A stretch of DNA of 64,000 bases from Pseudomonadota bacterium (GTDB lineage: Bacteria; Pseudomonadota; Alphaproteobacteria; Sphingomonadales; Sphingomonadaceae), in NCBI GenBank assembly GCA_021849075.1, contig JAJZTH010000004.1:62001-126000 (forward strand), given 5' to 3'. This document shows, piece by piece, positions 1 to 9,300 of this stretch. The notes beneath the pieces were generated by a model. It had not been told where the DNA came from. It did not search any database and saw only the letters and a program-made list of their open reading frames with translations. How positions within the stretch are numbered: position 1 is the first letter of the stretch; each line of letters opens with the position of its first letter. The translations under genes were made by a program, and so were the position numbers.

Positions 1-1
1 T

Positions 2-1363
2 CACCGCGCGCATCAGGCGGTGGTGTTCGACGATGCGCTCAATGCGGGCGATCTGCGCTGGGGCATCATTGCTGCATCGCTGCGGTCGCCCGCTGTGCGC
101 GACCAGATGGCGCCGCAGGACGGCCTCTACACGATGCTGGTGCGCGATGGCGCGGCCGAACAGGCGCGGTTGATCGGCGCGGTTCGCCAAGTGATCGTCG
201 CGCCGGAAGAGCCGCAGGCATTGCTTGCCGCGCTGGCGTCGCCCGACACGCATATCGTCACGCTGACCGTCACCGAGAAAGGCTATAAGCTCGACCCGTC
301 GACCGGCGCGCTGATCGAGAGCGATCCGCAACTGGCCGCCGATCTCATTTCGCTGGATCGACCGCAGACTGCGCCCGGTTATCTGGTCGCGGCGTTGGCG
401 CTGCGTCGCGCGGCGGCCTTGCCGCCTTTCACCGCGATCAGCTGCGACAATCTGCCGCATAATGGCAGGCGGTTGCGCGCCGCCGTGATCGCATTGGCCA
501 ACCGTCATGATCCCGCGCTGGCGGACTGGATCGCGGCGGAGGGGGCTTTTCCCGAAACCATGGTCGACCGCATCGTGCCGGCGACCACACCCGACGATAT
601 CGTCGCACTCGCGCAGCGTATCGGCGTTGAAGATCAGGCGATGGTCAAGACAGAGCCATTCATCCAATGGGTGATAGAAGACCGTTTCTGCGGTCCGCGC
701 CCGGATTTCGGCGCAGGCGTTCAGGTGACGGCCGCCGTCGCCCCATGGGAGGAGGCCAAGTTGCGCCTGCTTAATGGCGCGCATAGCGGCATCGCCTATC
801 TGGGCGGCCTTGCCGGGATCGACCATGTCCATGAGGTGCTGGCGCTACCGGAGGCGCGGCATTTTGTCGAAAGCCTGTGGGATGAGGCGGAAACGACCCT
901 GTCGCCGCCGGCCGAACTGGATGTCGCCGCCTATCGCCGGGAGCTGATGGCGCGGTTCGACAATCCGACGCTGAAACACCGAACGAGACAGATAGCGATG
1001 GATGGATCGCAGAAGTTGCCGCAACGGTTGCTGGCGACGATCGCCGCCCGGCTGGAGGCGGGGCAGGGCATTGACGCGCTGGCGCTGGCGGTGGCCGCCT
1101 GGGTGCGCTGGCAGGCGGGGGTGGATGATCTGGGGCAGGGGCATCAGGTCGATGATCCGCTGGCCGCCGCCATGGCATCGGTACTGGAAGGGGCGGGCGA
1201 CGCCGAGTCCCGCGTGGCCGCCATTCTGGCGTTCGATCCGGTGATTCCCGCCGATCTGGCGGGGAATGCGCAGTTCGCCACGGCGCTGACCCATTGGCTC
1301 GCCATTCTCGAAACACAGGGCGCGCGTGGGGCGCTGGCCGCCTTTTCGGGCGTGACAGCGTAG
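2..1363 (+). CDS. Mannitol dehydrogenase-family protein (fructuronate reductase/UxuB-like), 5' end outside window
   Basis: NAD-dependent polyol/uronate dehydrogenase of the mannitol dehydrogenase family, probably D-mannonate/D-fructuronate or mannitol/fructose interconversion in the cytoplasm. The reading frame is open to the window edge and begins HRAHQA, the end of the family N-terminal FHRAHQ motif, so the GTG at 20 is internal and the true start lies upstream. The C-terminal helical domain carries EPFIQWVIED, KLRLLNGAHS, then LKHRTRQIAMDGSQKLPQRLL, with the catalytic Lys region and the His/Arg typical of the family. About 453 residues are present of a usual 480-490. A strong hairpin follows. 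A KDG-kinase-like gene 59 kb away would suit a uronate pathway, but that link is inference; substrate is not determinable here. Confidence 0.9.
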   Translation, partial: HRAHQAVVFDDALNAGDLRWGIIAASLRSPAVRDQMAPQDGLYTMLVRDGAAEQARLIGAVRQVIVAPEEPQALLAALASPDTHIVTLTVTEKGYKLDPSTGALIESDPQLAADLISLDRPQTAPGYLVAALALRRAAALPPFTAISCDNLPHNGRRLRAAVIALANRHDPALADWIAAEGAFPETMVDRIVPATTPDDIVALAQRIGVEDQAMVKTEPFIQWVIEDRFCGPRPDFGAGVQVTAAVAPWEEAKLRLLNGAHSGIAYLGGLAGIDHVHEVLALPEARHFVESLWDEAETTLSPPAELDVAAYRRELMARFDNPTLKHRTRQIAMDGSQKLPQRLLATIAARLEAGQGIDALALAVAAWVRWQAGVDDLGQGHQVDDPLAAAMASVLEGAGDAESRVAAILAFDPVIPADLAGNAQFATALTHWLAILETQGARGALAAFSGVTA

Positions 1364-1390
1364 TCACCTATATCGTTACCATTTCTCCAT

Positions 1391-1424
1391 ACGCCGCATC
1401 TTGACAATCGGGATGCGGCGTTTA
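1391..1424 (+). terminator. Rho-independent terminator after the dehydrogenase
   Basis: A perfect 10-bp stem (acgccgcatc at 1391-1400 and gatgcggcgt at 1412-1421) with an 11-nt loop is followed by a short T-rich run (ttatt). It starts 28 bp after the dehydrogenase stop and separates that gene from the receptor promoter region. Confidence 0.75.
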
Positions 1425-1436
1425 TTGAAGCATAAG

Positions 1437-1450
1437 TGATAGCGCTACCA
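1437..1450. promoter_or_regulatory. LacI-family-type operator upstream of TonB-dependent receptor
   Basis: TGATAGCGCTACCA is a 14-bp palindrome with one mismatched pair and the central CG that is typical of LacI/GalR-family operators. It lies about 53 bp upstream of the receptor start, where a repressor would block transcription. The cognate regulator is not in the window. Confidence 0.65.
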
Positions 1451-1502
1451 GTATGGCCCACCGCAGAGTCGGGGGCGGCGCTCAGGGAGAGGAAAAAAGA
1501 CC

Positions 1503-4418
1503 ATGTCTTCACGCACGCATGATTTTCGCATTGCGCTCTTCGCCGCCTCGGCGATCGGTTCGCTGTGCCTGTCGCAGGCCGCTTTTGCGCAGGATGCCGC
1601 GGCCCGGGCCCCCGCACCGCAAGCCGATGCCGCCGCCGCGCCGCAGGATGGCGACGTCGCCGACATCGTCGTCACCGGCATTCGCGGATCGTTGCAGAGC
1701 GCTACCAACGCCAAGAAGAATGCGGTTGCTTTCGGCGACTCCATCTTCGCCGAAGATATCGGCAAACTGCCCGCCACCAACCTCGCCGAAACGCTGAACC
1801 GCATGCCCGGCGTGCGCCTCAATCGCGACGTCAATGGTGAAGGTACACAGGTGGCGATCCGCGGCCTTGGTCCAAGCTTTTCGAAGGTTCTGCTGAACGG
1901 TTCGCAGATTGCCGTGGCGTCGGACGGCAATACCAACGGCACCGGCGGCGGCAACCGGGAAGTCGATCTCGACTTCTTCCCGTCCGAACTCTTCACCCGC
2001 CTCGATCTCGCCAAATCCTCGACTGCTTCGACCATCGAAGGCGGCATTGCGGGTACAGTGAATCTGCGCAATGCGCGCCCCTTCGACAAGCCTGGCACGC
2101 ATGTTACGGTCGTTGCGCAGGGACAATATACCGACGCCAATGACAAGATCAGCCCGCGTGGCGCCATCGTCGCCAGCCACACCACGGATACGTTCGGCAT
2201 TCTGCTGGGCGTTGCGGGCGTCAAGACAAAGACGCGCATCGACGGTTTCGAAAGTGTCGGCTGGACCGACGGCAATCTGGGCGCTGGCGATGCTGGTGGC
2301 AACGGCTTCAACTGGGCTTCGGTCGTCCCGGCCAATGCCGGCCATGGGCTGGTCGCCGGCCAGCCGGTCGATGTCGTCGCGACTTCGGGCCTGACCCGCG
2401 ACCAGTTGAGCACGGCGCTGTTGCCGCGCTTGGGCCGCAACAGCCTGACCACCGGTGATCGTTCGCGCATATCGGCTCTGGCCTCGATCGAATGGCGGCC
2501 CAGCGACGAACTGCATTTCGCGATCGACGGCCTCTGGGCCAAATCGAAGCGTGACTATGACAAGATCAACATGAACTGGCAGGTCCGTAACAGCGGTCCG
2601 GGCACATCGCCCCAGTCCACCGGCGGCATGATCCCGATCGATCTGACCGTCGATGACAATGGCGTCGTCACCAGCGGAACCTTTGCCAATTCCTCCTTCT
2701 TCCTGGAGGCCAGCAAGTTCATTCAGACCACAAAATTCTGGAACGTCAATCCCAGCCTCAGCTGGGAACCGACCGATTTGTTGAAGGTCGAGTTGAACGC
2801 CAACTATTCGAAGAGCAGTTTCTTCCGCGAACAGCCGACCTGGGCGTTCCAGACTACGCCCAATTCGGGTGTCGACGTCTATTATGACAATACAGGCGGC
2901 AAATATCCGTCAATCACCACCAATCTCGACCTCAACGATCCCAATAATGGCAGCTGGCAATGGTATCGCCAGAATGTCCAGAACGTCCGTCGTAAGACCG
3001 AGACGCAGGGCGTGCATCTGGACACGACCTATGGCGACGAATTTCTCAACGTCAAAGTCGGCGTTGCCTATGATCGCGCCAAGCGCAGCGTGCGCGCCTA
3101 TGACAATTCGGCCGCCTATCAGCTGTCTGTGTGCGGCGCGAGTTGCGCGGGCCTGACCGGATCGATCCCCAACAGCCAGATAGCCCAATATCTTCAGGGC
3201 TTCCCGGCGAGCAATTTTGCGGGGCGTGGCTATGGCGCCTGGATCGCGCCCGATTTCCAGAAGATCATCGATGCGACCGACTATGAGCAGTATCGCGACA
3301 ATGCCCCCGAAGGCATCGGCGCCGTCACTGGCGGTTCGACCGGCGATGTGGATGAAAAGGTGTGGGGCGCCTATTTCGAAATCAACGGCAAGACCACGCT
3401 GCTGGGTCGCGAACTGAGCGTCAACGCCGGCATGCGTTATGCCCATACCAACCAGTTCGTCGAAGCGCCGGTCCAACTGCCGGACAGGAGCATTGTCCCC
3501 TTCACCGCGCGTTCCAATTATGAGAATTTCCTGCCGTCGCTCAATGTGACCTGGGAGGCAGCGGACAATCTGAAACTGCGCTTCTCCGCCGCGCGCACCA
3601 TGACGCGGCCGGATTCCGGCAGCATCCTGCCGGGCCTGACCTTCAGCGATCCGTCGGCGCAGATCGCATCGGCAGGCAATCCGAATCTGCAACCCTACAC
3701 CTCGGACAATTTCGATATCGGCGGTGAATATTATACCGGCGGCATCGGCTATGTGGGGCTTGCCGGTTTCCAGAAGACCATTCAGGGCTTCACCGCCACC
3801 CAATCAACGCAGGTTGCCTTCGCCGATCTGGGCGTTCCGTTTGAAACGCTGTCCGCCCAGCAGCAAAGCGCGATGATCGATCGGGCAACGGACCAGCCGG
3901 GCCGGCCCGGCACTCCGATCGCGCAGCAGATGATCACGGTGAACCGTCCGGTCAATCTGTCCAGCCTGAAGATTCAGGGTGTCGAGGCGACATGGGTCCA
4001 GCCGCTCGACTTCCTGGTCAAGGGCTTTGGCTTCTCGGCAAACGGCACCTACCTCAAGCAGAAATCGGCGTCGGGCCTTGTGGCGACCGGCGTGCCGAAA
4101 TGGTCGTATAACCTCCAGGGTTTCTACGAAGATCATGGCCTGTCGATCAGCGTCAACTATGTCTGGAATGACGAGTCGGTTGCGGCAAATGGTCCGCAGA
4201 ATAATCGCCCGGAAGGTTTGCATAACGATGCGCGAGGTCAGCTTGACCTTTCGGCGGGTTATCAATTGCCCTTTATGAACAAGGCGTTCCGTATCACCCT
4301 TGATGTGCTGAACATCACCGATGAGCCGCTGCGTCAGACCTTCGGTTACGACAATGCGCCTTATTATGTCTACTATCCGGGCCGTCAAATCCTGGCCGGC
4401 ATCCGGGCGAATTTCTGA
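1503..4418 (+). CDS. TonB-dependent outer-membrane receptor (Caulobacter-type)
   Basis: 971-residue TonB-dependent receptor, probably importing a sugar or oligosaccharide across the outer membrane with energy from TonB/ExbBD. A Sec signal peptide ends at about Ala29 (AAFA|Q). A TonB-box-like stretch, DIVVTGIRGS, follows at about residue 54. The plug domain shows ETLNRMPGVRLNRD, VAIRGLGPSFSKVLLNG and the GGIAGTVNLR motif typical of the Caulobacter-type subfamily (TIGR01782-like). The C-terminal strand ends in aromatic Phe (AGIRANF), as outer-membrane barrels do. The start is fixed by a gggagagg Shine-Dalgarno at 1485-1492. It sits behind a LacI-type operator and before an SGNH hydrolase, with a terminator between, which suggests catabolite-inducible nutrient uptake. 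Ligand unknown. Confidence 0.95.
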   Translation: MSSRTHDFRIALFAASAIGSLCLSQAAFAQDAAARAPAPQADAAAAPQDGDVADIVVTGIRGSLQSATNAKKNAVAFGDSIFAEDIGKLPATNLAETLNRMPGVRLNRDVNGEGTQVAIRGLGPSFSKVLLNGSQIAVASDGNTNGTGGGNREVDLDFFPSELFTRLDLAKSSTASTIEGGIAGTVNLRNARPFDKPGTHVTVVAQGQYTDANDKISPRGAIVASHTTDTFGILLGVAGVKTKTRIDGFESVGWTDGNLGAGDAGGNGFNWASVVPANAGHGLVAGQPVDVVATSGLTRDQLSTALLPRLGRNSLTTGDRSRISALASIEWRPSDELHFAIDGLWAKSKRDYDKINMNWQVRNSGPGTSPQSTGGMIPIDLTVDDNGVVTSGTFANSSFFLEASKFIQTTKFWNVNPSLSWEPTDLLKVELNANYSKSSFFREQPTWAFQTTPNSGVDVYYDNTGGKYPSITTNLDLNDPNNGSWQWYRQNVQNVRRKTETQGVHLDTTYGDEFLNVKVGVAYDRAKRSVRAYDNSAAYQLSVCGASCAGLTGSIPNSQIAQYLQGFPASNFAGRGYGAWIAPDFQKIIDATDYEQYRDNAPEGIGAVTGGSTGDVDEKVWGAYFEINGKTTLLGRELSVNAGMRYAHTNQFVEAPVQLPDRSIVPFTARSNYENFLPSLNVTWEAADNLKLRFSAARTMTRPDSGSILPGLTFSDPSAQIASAGNPNLQPYTSDNFDIGGEYYTGGIGYVGLAGFQKTIQGFTATQSTQVAFADLGVPFETLSAQQQSAMIDRATDQPGRPGTPIAQQMITVNRPVNLSSLKIQGVEATWVQPLDFLVKGFGFSANGTYLKQKSASGLVATGVPKWSYNLQGFYEDHGLSISVNYVWNDESVAANGPQNNRPEGLHNDARGQLDLSAGYQLPFMNKAFRITLDVLNITDEPLRQTFGYDNAPYYVYYPGRQILAGIRANF

Positions 4419-4443
4419 TCCTCCCCCTAGGGAAGCACTGACA

Positions 4444-4474
4444 GGGCCGGCTGCAATGCCGGCCCTTTTCTTTT
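4444..4474 (+). terminator. Rho-independent terminator after TonB receptor
   Basis: Perfect 8-bp GC stem (gggccggc 4444-4451, gccggccc 4458-4465), 6-nt loop, then ttttctttt. It starts 26 bp past the receptor stop, so the following SGNH hydrolase would need read-through or its own promoter. Confidence 0.9.
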
Positions 4475-4516
4475 GACGGATTGGACAGCACAGGCTGTTC
4501 GGGAAGAGGCATGACG

Positions 4517-5749
4517 ATGATGCACCGGCTGGTCCCCCTGATTCTTCCGATCGCCCTGACGGTCACAACGCCGGCCGGAGCGAAGATCTGTACGCCGGCC
4601 TGGGTTGCAGGTTGGGCGTCCGCGCAATTTCGCCCCGCTGGCGACGCGCAATTGCCGGTCGGCACGTTGACTGACCGGACATTGCGCCAGATTGTGCGCC
4701 CATCGATCGCGGGCGACCGGCTGCGCGTGCGCTTTTCCAATCTGGCGGGCACGAAGCCGCTGCGCATCGCCGGGGCCAGCATTGCCCGCGCACGGGGACC
4801 GGCCGCCGCATCGGTCGATCCTGGCACGCTGATCTCTCTGCGCTTCGACGGCGCGCCCGAAGTCGTCATTCCCGCCGGCGCCGATTATCTGTCCGATCCG
4901 GTGTCGCTGCCGGCCAAGGCGCTGGACACTATCGCCATCTCCATCCGCTATGGTGGCGAACCCGAACAAACATCGCATCCCGGTTCGCGCGCCACATCCT
5001 GGCATCTGCCGGGCGATCATCTGACCGATGCGACGATGGCGGGCGCGGCCAGCTTCGACCATTGGTTCAACCTCGCCGCGCTGGAGGTGGAGCGCTGTGC
5101 GCCGGCAAAGCTGATCGTGGCGCTGGGCGATTCCATCACCGACGGAAAGGGATCGACCACCAACGGCAATGATCGCTGGACCGATGTGCTGGCCCAGCGG
5201 CTTCAGGCTGATCCGAAGCATCGCGATGTCGCTATCGTCAATCAGGGGATTGGCGGCAATCGGCTGCTGGACGACGGGCTTGGTCCCAATGCGCTGGCGC
5301 GGCTGGATCGCGATGTGCTGGCGCAGCCGGGCGTCAGCCACATGATCCTGCTGGAAGGGATTAATGATCTGGGCATGCTGACCCGGGACGCGCCGGTGAG
5401 CGAAGACGCGCATCGCGCCCATGTCGCGCGCATCATCGGCGCCTATCGCCAGATTATCGCCCGCGCTCGCGCCAAGGGTGTCAAGGTGATCGGCGCGACC
5501 ATCATGCCCTTTGTCGGCAATGATTATTATCATGCCGATGCGCAAAATGAAGCGGATCGGCAGGCGGTGAATGGATGGATCAGGACGCCGGGCAATTTCG
5601 AAGCCGTGATCGATTTCGATCGCGTGACGCGCGACCCTGCCCACCCAGATCGCCTGTTGCCCGCCTATGACGATGGCGACGCGCTGCATCCCTCGCCAAC
5701 GGGGTATAAGGCGATGGGGGAAGCGATCCCGCTCTCGCTGTTCGACTAA
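4517..5749 (+). CDS. Secreted SGNH/GDSL-family esterase
   Basis: SGNH hydrolase of about 410 residues, an esterase that probably removes acyl groups from a carbohydrate or lipid in the periplasm. A signal peptide (MHRLVPLILPIALTVTTPAGA) is visible. Catalytic blocks in order: GDSITDGKG (block I, nucleophilic Ser), GIGGNRLL (Gly oxyanion block), LLEGINDLGM (Asn block III), and DALHPSPTGY near the C terminus (Asp and His). An N-terminal beta-rich region of about 180 residues precedes the GDS block. The start at 4517 is preferred over ATG 4511 or TTG 4481 because the gggaagagg Shine-Dalgarno (4501-4509) is correctly spaced only for 4517/4520. It follows a putative sugar-uptake receptor, so a role in deacylating an imported glycan is a guess. 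Confidence 0.85.
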   Translation: MMHRLVPLILPIALTVTTPAGAKICTPAWVAGWASAQFRPAGDAQLPVGTLTDRTLRQIVRPSIAGDRLRVRFSNLAGTKPLRIAGASIARARGPAAASVDPGTLISLRFDGAPEVVIPAGADYLSDPVSLPAKALDTIAISIRYGGEPEQTSHPGSRATSWHLPGDHLTDATMAGAASFDHWFNLAALEVERCAPAKLIVALGDSITDGKGSTTNGNDRWTDVLAQRLQADPKHRDVAIVNQGIGGNRLLDDGLGPNALARLDRDVLAQPGVSHMILLEGINDLGMLTRDAPVSEDAHRAHVARIIGAYRQIIARARAKGVKVIGATIMPFVGNDYYHADAQNEADRQAVNGWIRTPGNFEAVIDFDRVTRDPAHPDRLLPAYDDGDALHPSPTGYKAMGEAIPLSLFD

Positions 5750-5784
5750 ACTTACCTCCGTTCGCTGGAAACGAACGGGCGATG

Positions 5785-6273
5785 TTATTTACCCCTAACC
5801 CGCCTGTGCCCGGCCTCCAGCACGGTTTCCATCGCGACGAAGGTGGATGTGCTGGCGACATGGGGCAGGGCGCTGATCTTTTCGCCCAGCACCGCGCGAT
5901 AGCGGCGGATGTCGGCGGTGCGGACCTTGAGCAGATAGTCGAAATTGCTCGCCAGCATATGACATTCCTCCACCTCCGGGATGCGGCGCACGGCAGCGTT
6001 GAATTCCCGCAGCGCCGCTTCGCGCGTGTCGGACAGCTTCACTTCGGTAAAGGCGATATGGTCCATGCCCAGCTTTGCCGGATCGACCATGGCGCGAAAG
6101 CCGCGAATGACGCCGGCCTCCTGCAACCGCTTCAGCCGCACCTGACAGGGCGTTTTGGAAAGGCCAACAAAAGCAGCAAGATCGGTTACGGTCATGCGCC
6201 CATCATCGACCAAAGCGGCTATGATCCGGCGGTCAAACTCATCCAATTCGACTGTCTGTGGCTTATTATCCAT
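5785..6273 (-). CDS. putR: Lrp/AsnC-family regulator, probable PutR activator of proline use
   Basis: 162-residue Lrp/AsnC regulator. An N-terminal winged helix-turn-helix (LDEFDRRIIAALVDDGRMTVTDLA..VGLSKTPCQVRLKRLQEAGVI) is followed by the C-terminal ligand-binding/oligomerisation RAM domain. It is divergent from putA with a 97-bp gap, the arrangement known for PutR in alphaproteobacteria, where PutR activates putA in response to proline. The neighbouring PutA lacks its own DNA-binding domain, which fits regulation by a separate protein. Autoregulation through the dyads in the shared gap is likely but inferred. Confidence 0.88.
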   Translation of the reverse strand: MDNKPQTVELDEFDRRIIAALVDDGRMTVTDLAAFVGLSKTPCQVRLKRLQEAGVIRGFRAMVDPAKLGMDHIAFTEVKLSDTREAALREFNAAVRRIPEVEECHMLASNFDYLLKVRTADIRRYRAVLGEKISALPHVASTSTFVAMETVLEAGHRRVRGK

Positions 6274-6293
6274 GTAAAATGCCTATCATGGGC

Positions 6294-6323
6294 GACTTAA
6301 TAAGTCACTCTGGCTAGCGAGTG
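6294..6323. promoter_or_regulatory. Candidate PutR operator dyads in the putR-putA gap
   Basis: Two dyads lie side by side: gactta-a-taagtc (6294-6306, perfect 6-bp arms around one base), then cactc...gagtg (6306-6310 and 6319-6323). Adjacent weak dyads on an AT-rich stretch are usual for Lrp-type proteins. Both fall between the divergent starts of putR and putA. Confidence 0.5.
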
Positions 6324-6370
6324 GCCATTCATAAGACGGAACGAAAAGCGCATCCGGGTTATTCTTGGCT

Positions 6371-9300
6371 ATGACCGATCAGCCATTCGCCCGCTTCGCC
6401 CCCGCCATCCGCCAGCCCACCCCGCTGCGCGAGGCGATCACCGCCGCCTATCGCCGCGACGAGGCGGAGGCGCTTGCGCCTCTGATCGCCGCCGCGACCC
6501 TGTCGGCGGAAACGAAAGCGGCGATTGCCGACACCGCCCGCGCCCTCGTCACCGCGCTGCGCGCCAATCACAAGGGCACGGGCGTCGAAGGGCTGGTGCA
6601 GGAATATGCGCTCTCCAGTCAGGAGGGCGTTGCGCTGATGTGCCTGGCCGAAGCATTGCTGCGCATCCCCGACACGGCCACGCGCGACGCGCTGATCCGC
6701 GACAAGATTGCGGACGGCGATTGGGGCGCGCATCTGGGCGGGGACAAGTCGCTGTTCGTCAACGCCGCCACCTGGGGGCTGGTCGTCACCGGCAAGCTGG
6801 TCGGCAGCGTGGACGATCGCGGGCTGGGCGCGGCGCTGACCCGGCTGGTGGCGCGCGCTGGCGAGCCGGTCATCCGGCGCGGCGTGGACCTCGCCATGCG
6901 CATGATGGGCGAACAGTTCGTCACTGGCGAGACGATCAGGGAGGCGCTCAAGCGCGCGCGCGAGCTGGAGGCGAAGGGTTTCGCCTACAGCTATGACATG
7001 CTGGGGGAGGCGGCGACAACGGCCGCTGACGCGAAGCGCTATTATGCCGATTATGAACAGGCGATCCATGCCATCGGCAAGGCGTCCGCCGGGCGGGGCA
7101 TTTATGCCGGGCCGGGCATATCGATCAAATTGTCGGCGCTGCATCCCCGTTATGTCCGGGCGCAGGCGGATCGGGTGATGGGCGAATTGCTGCCCGCCGT
7201 GAAGAAACTGGCGCTATTGTCCAAAAGCTACGACATCGGCCTCAACATCGATGCGGAGGAGGCCGATCGGCTCGAACTCTCGCTCGACCTGCTGGAAAGC
7301 CTGGCGACCGACCCGGACCTTGCCGGATGGAACGGCCTGGGCTTCGTGGTGCAGGGCTATGGCAAGCGCTGCCCCTTCGTCATCGACTGGATCATCGATC
7401 TGGCCCGCCGCGCCGAGCGGCGCATCATGGTGCGTCTGGTCAAGGGCGCCTATTGGGATGCGGAGATCAAGCGGGCGCAGGTCGATGGTCTGACCGACTT
7501 TCCGGTCTATAGCCGCAAGGTGCATACCGACGTCGCCTATGTCGCCTGCGCACAGAAGCTGCTGGCCGCGCCCGACGCGGTGTTTCCGCAGTTCGCGACG
7601 CACAATGCGCAGACTTTGGCGACCATCTATCGGCTTGCCGGACCGGAGTTCCAGATCGGCGACTATGAGTTTCAGTGCCTGCACGGCATGGGCGAGCCGC
7701 TCTATGAACAGGTCGTCGGCGCGGGCAAGCTGAACCGGCCGTGCCGCATCTATGCCCCCGTCGGCACGCATGAAACGCTGTTGGCCTATCTGGTCCGCCG
7801 CCTGCTGGAAAATGGCGCGAACAGCAGCTTCGTCAATCGCATCGCCGATCCCAATGTTTCGGTGGAGGAGATGATTGCCGATCCGGTCGACGTCGTGCGC
7901 GCGATGGCGCATCCCGGCCATCGCCATGACCAGATCGCGCTGCCGGCTGAACTCTATCCCGATCGCCGCAATTCGGACGGGCTGGACCTGAGCCATGAAA
8001 CGACGCTCGCCAGCTTGAGCGAAACGCTGGTCCATAGCGTGACGATCGGCTGGACCGCTGCGCCCGAAGGTGCGACCGGGCCGTCGCGCACGGTGTTCAA
8101 CCCGGCCGATCATCGCGACGTGGTGGGCCGCGTGACAGAGGCATCGCCGCAAGAAGCGCGTGCCGCCGCCATCCGCGCGGCCGCATCGCTCTGGTCGAAC
8201 AGCCCCGTCGCCGATCGCGCCGCCGTGCTGGACCGGGCGGCGGACGCGATGCAGGCGCGCGTGCCGATCCTGCTGGGCCTGATCATTCGGGAGGCCGGCA
8301 AGTCGCTGCCCAACGCCATCGCCGAAGTGCGCGAGGCGATCGATTTCCTGCGCTATTATGCGGCGCAGGCGCGCACCACCTTTGGCCCGGCGCAGATTGC
8401 GCTTGGTCCCGTCACCTGCATCAGCCCCTGGAATTTCCCGCTCGCCATTTTCACCGGACAGGTCGCTGCGGCGCTGGTCGCGGGCAATCCGGTGCTGGCC
8501 AAGCCGGCCGAGGAAACCCCGCTGATCGCCGCCGAAGCCGTGCGTTTGCTGCACGAAGCCGGGGTTCCGGCCGATGCGCTGCAATTGCTGCCGGGCGACG
8601 GGCGGATCGGCGCGGCGCTGGTCGCGGCGCCCCAAACTGCCGCCGTCATGTTCACCGGATCGACAGAGGTTGCGCGGCTGATCCAGCGCCAACTGGCCAC
8701 CCGTTTGTCGCCGGCCGGTCGGCCCATTCCGCTGATCGCCGAAACCGGGGGTCAGAACGCCATGATCGTGGACAGCTCCGCGCTCGCCGAACAGGTGGTG
8801 GCCGATGTCATCGCCTCCGCCTTTGACAGTGCGGGCCAGCGTTGTTCGGCGCTGCGCATCCTGTGCCTGCAGGAAGATGTGGCCGATCGGACGCTGACGA
8901 TGCTGAAGGGCGCGCTGGCCGAACTGCGCATCGGCCGCACCGACGCGCTGAAGGTCGATATCGGCCCGGTCATCAGTGCTGAAGCGCGCGATACGATCAA
9001 CGCCCATATCGATGCGATGGCGACGCTGGGCCGCAAGGTCGAACAGAGCGTGCTGCCCGCCGAAGCGCAGCATGGCACTTTCGTCCCGCCGACCATCATC
9101 GAGATCGACAGCATTGCGGACCTGAGCCGGGAGGTGTTCGGACCTGTCCTGCATGTGCTGCGCTTCAAACGCGACCGGCTGGATGCGCTGGTCGATCAGA
9201 TCAACGCCACCGGCTATGGCCTGACCTTCGGTCTGCATACCCGGCTGGATGAGACGGTCGCGCGTGTCACGGCGCGGGTGAAGGCGGGCAATATCTACGT

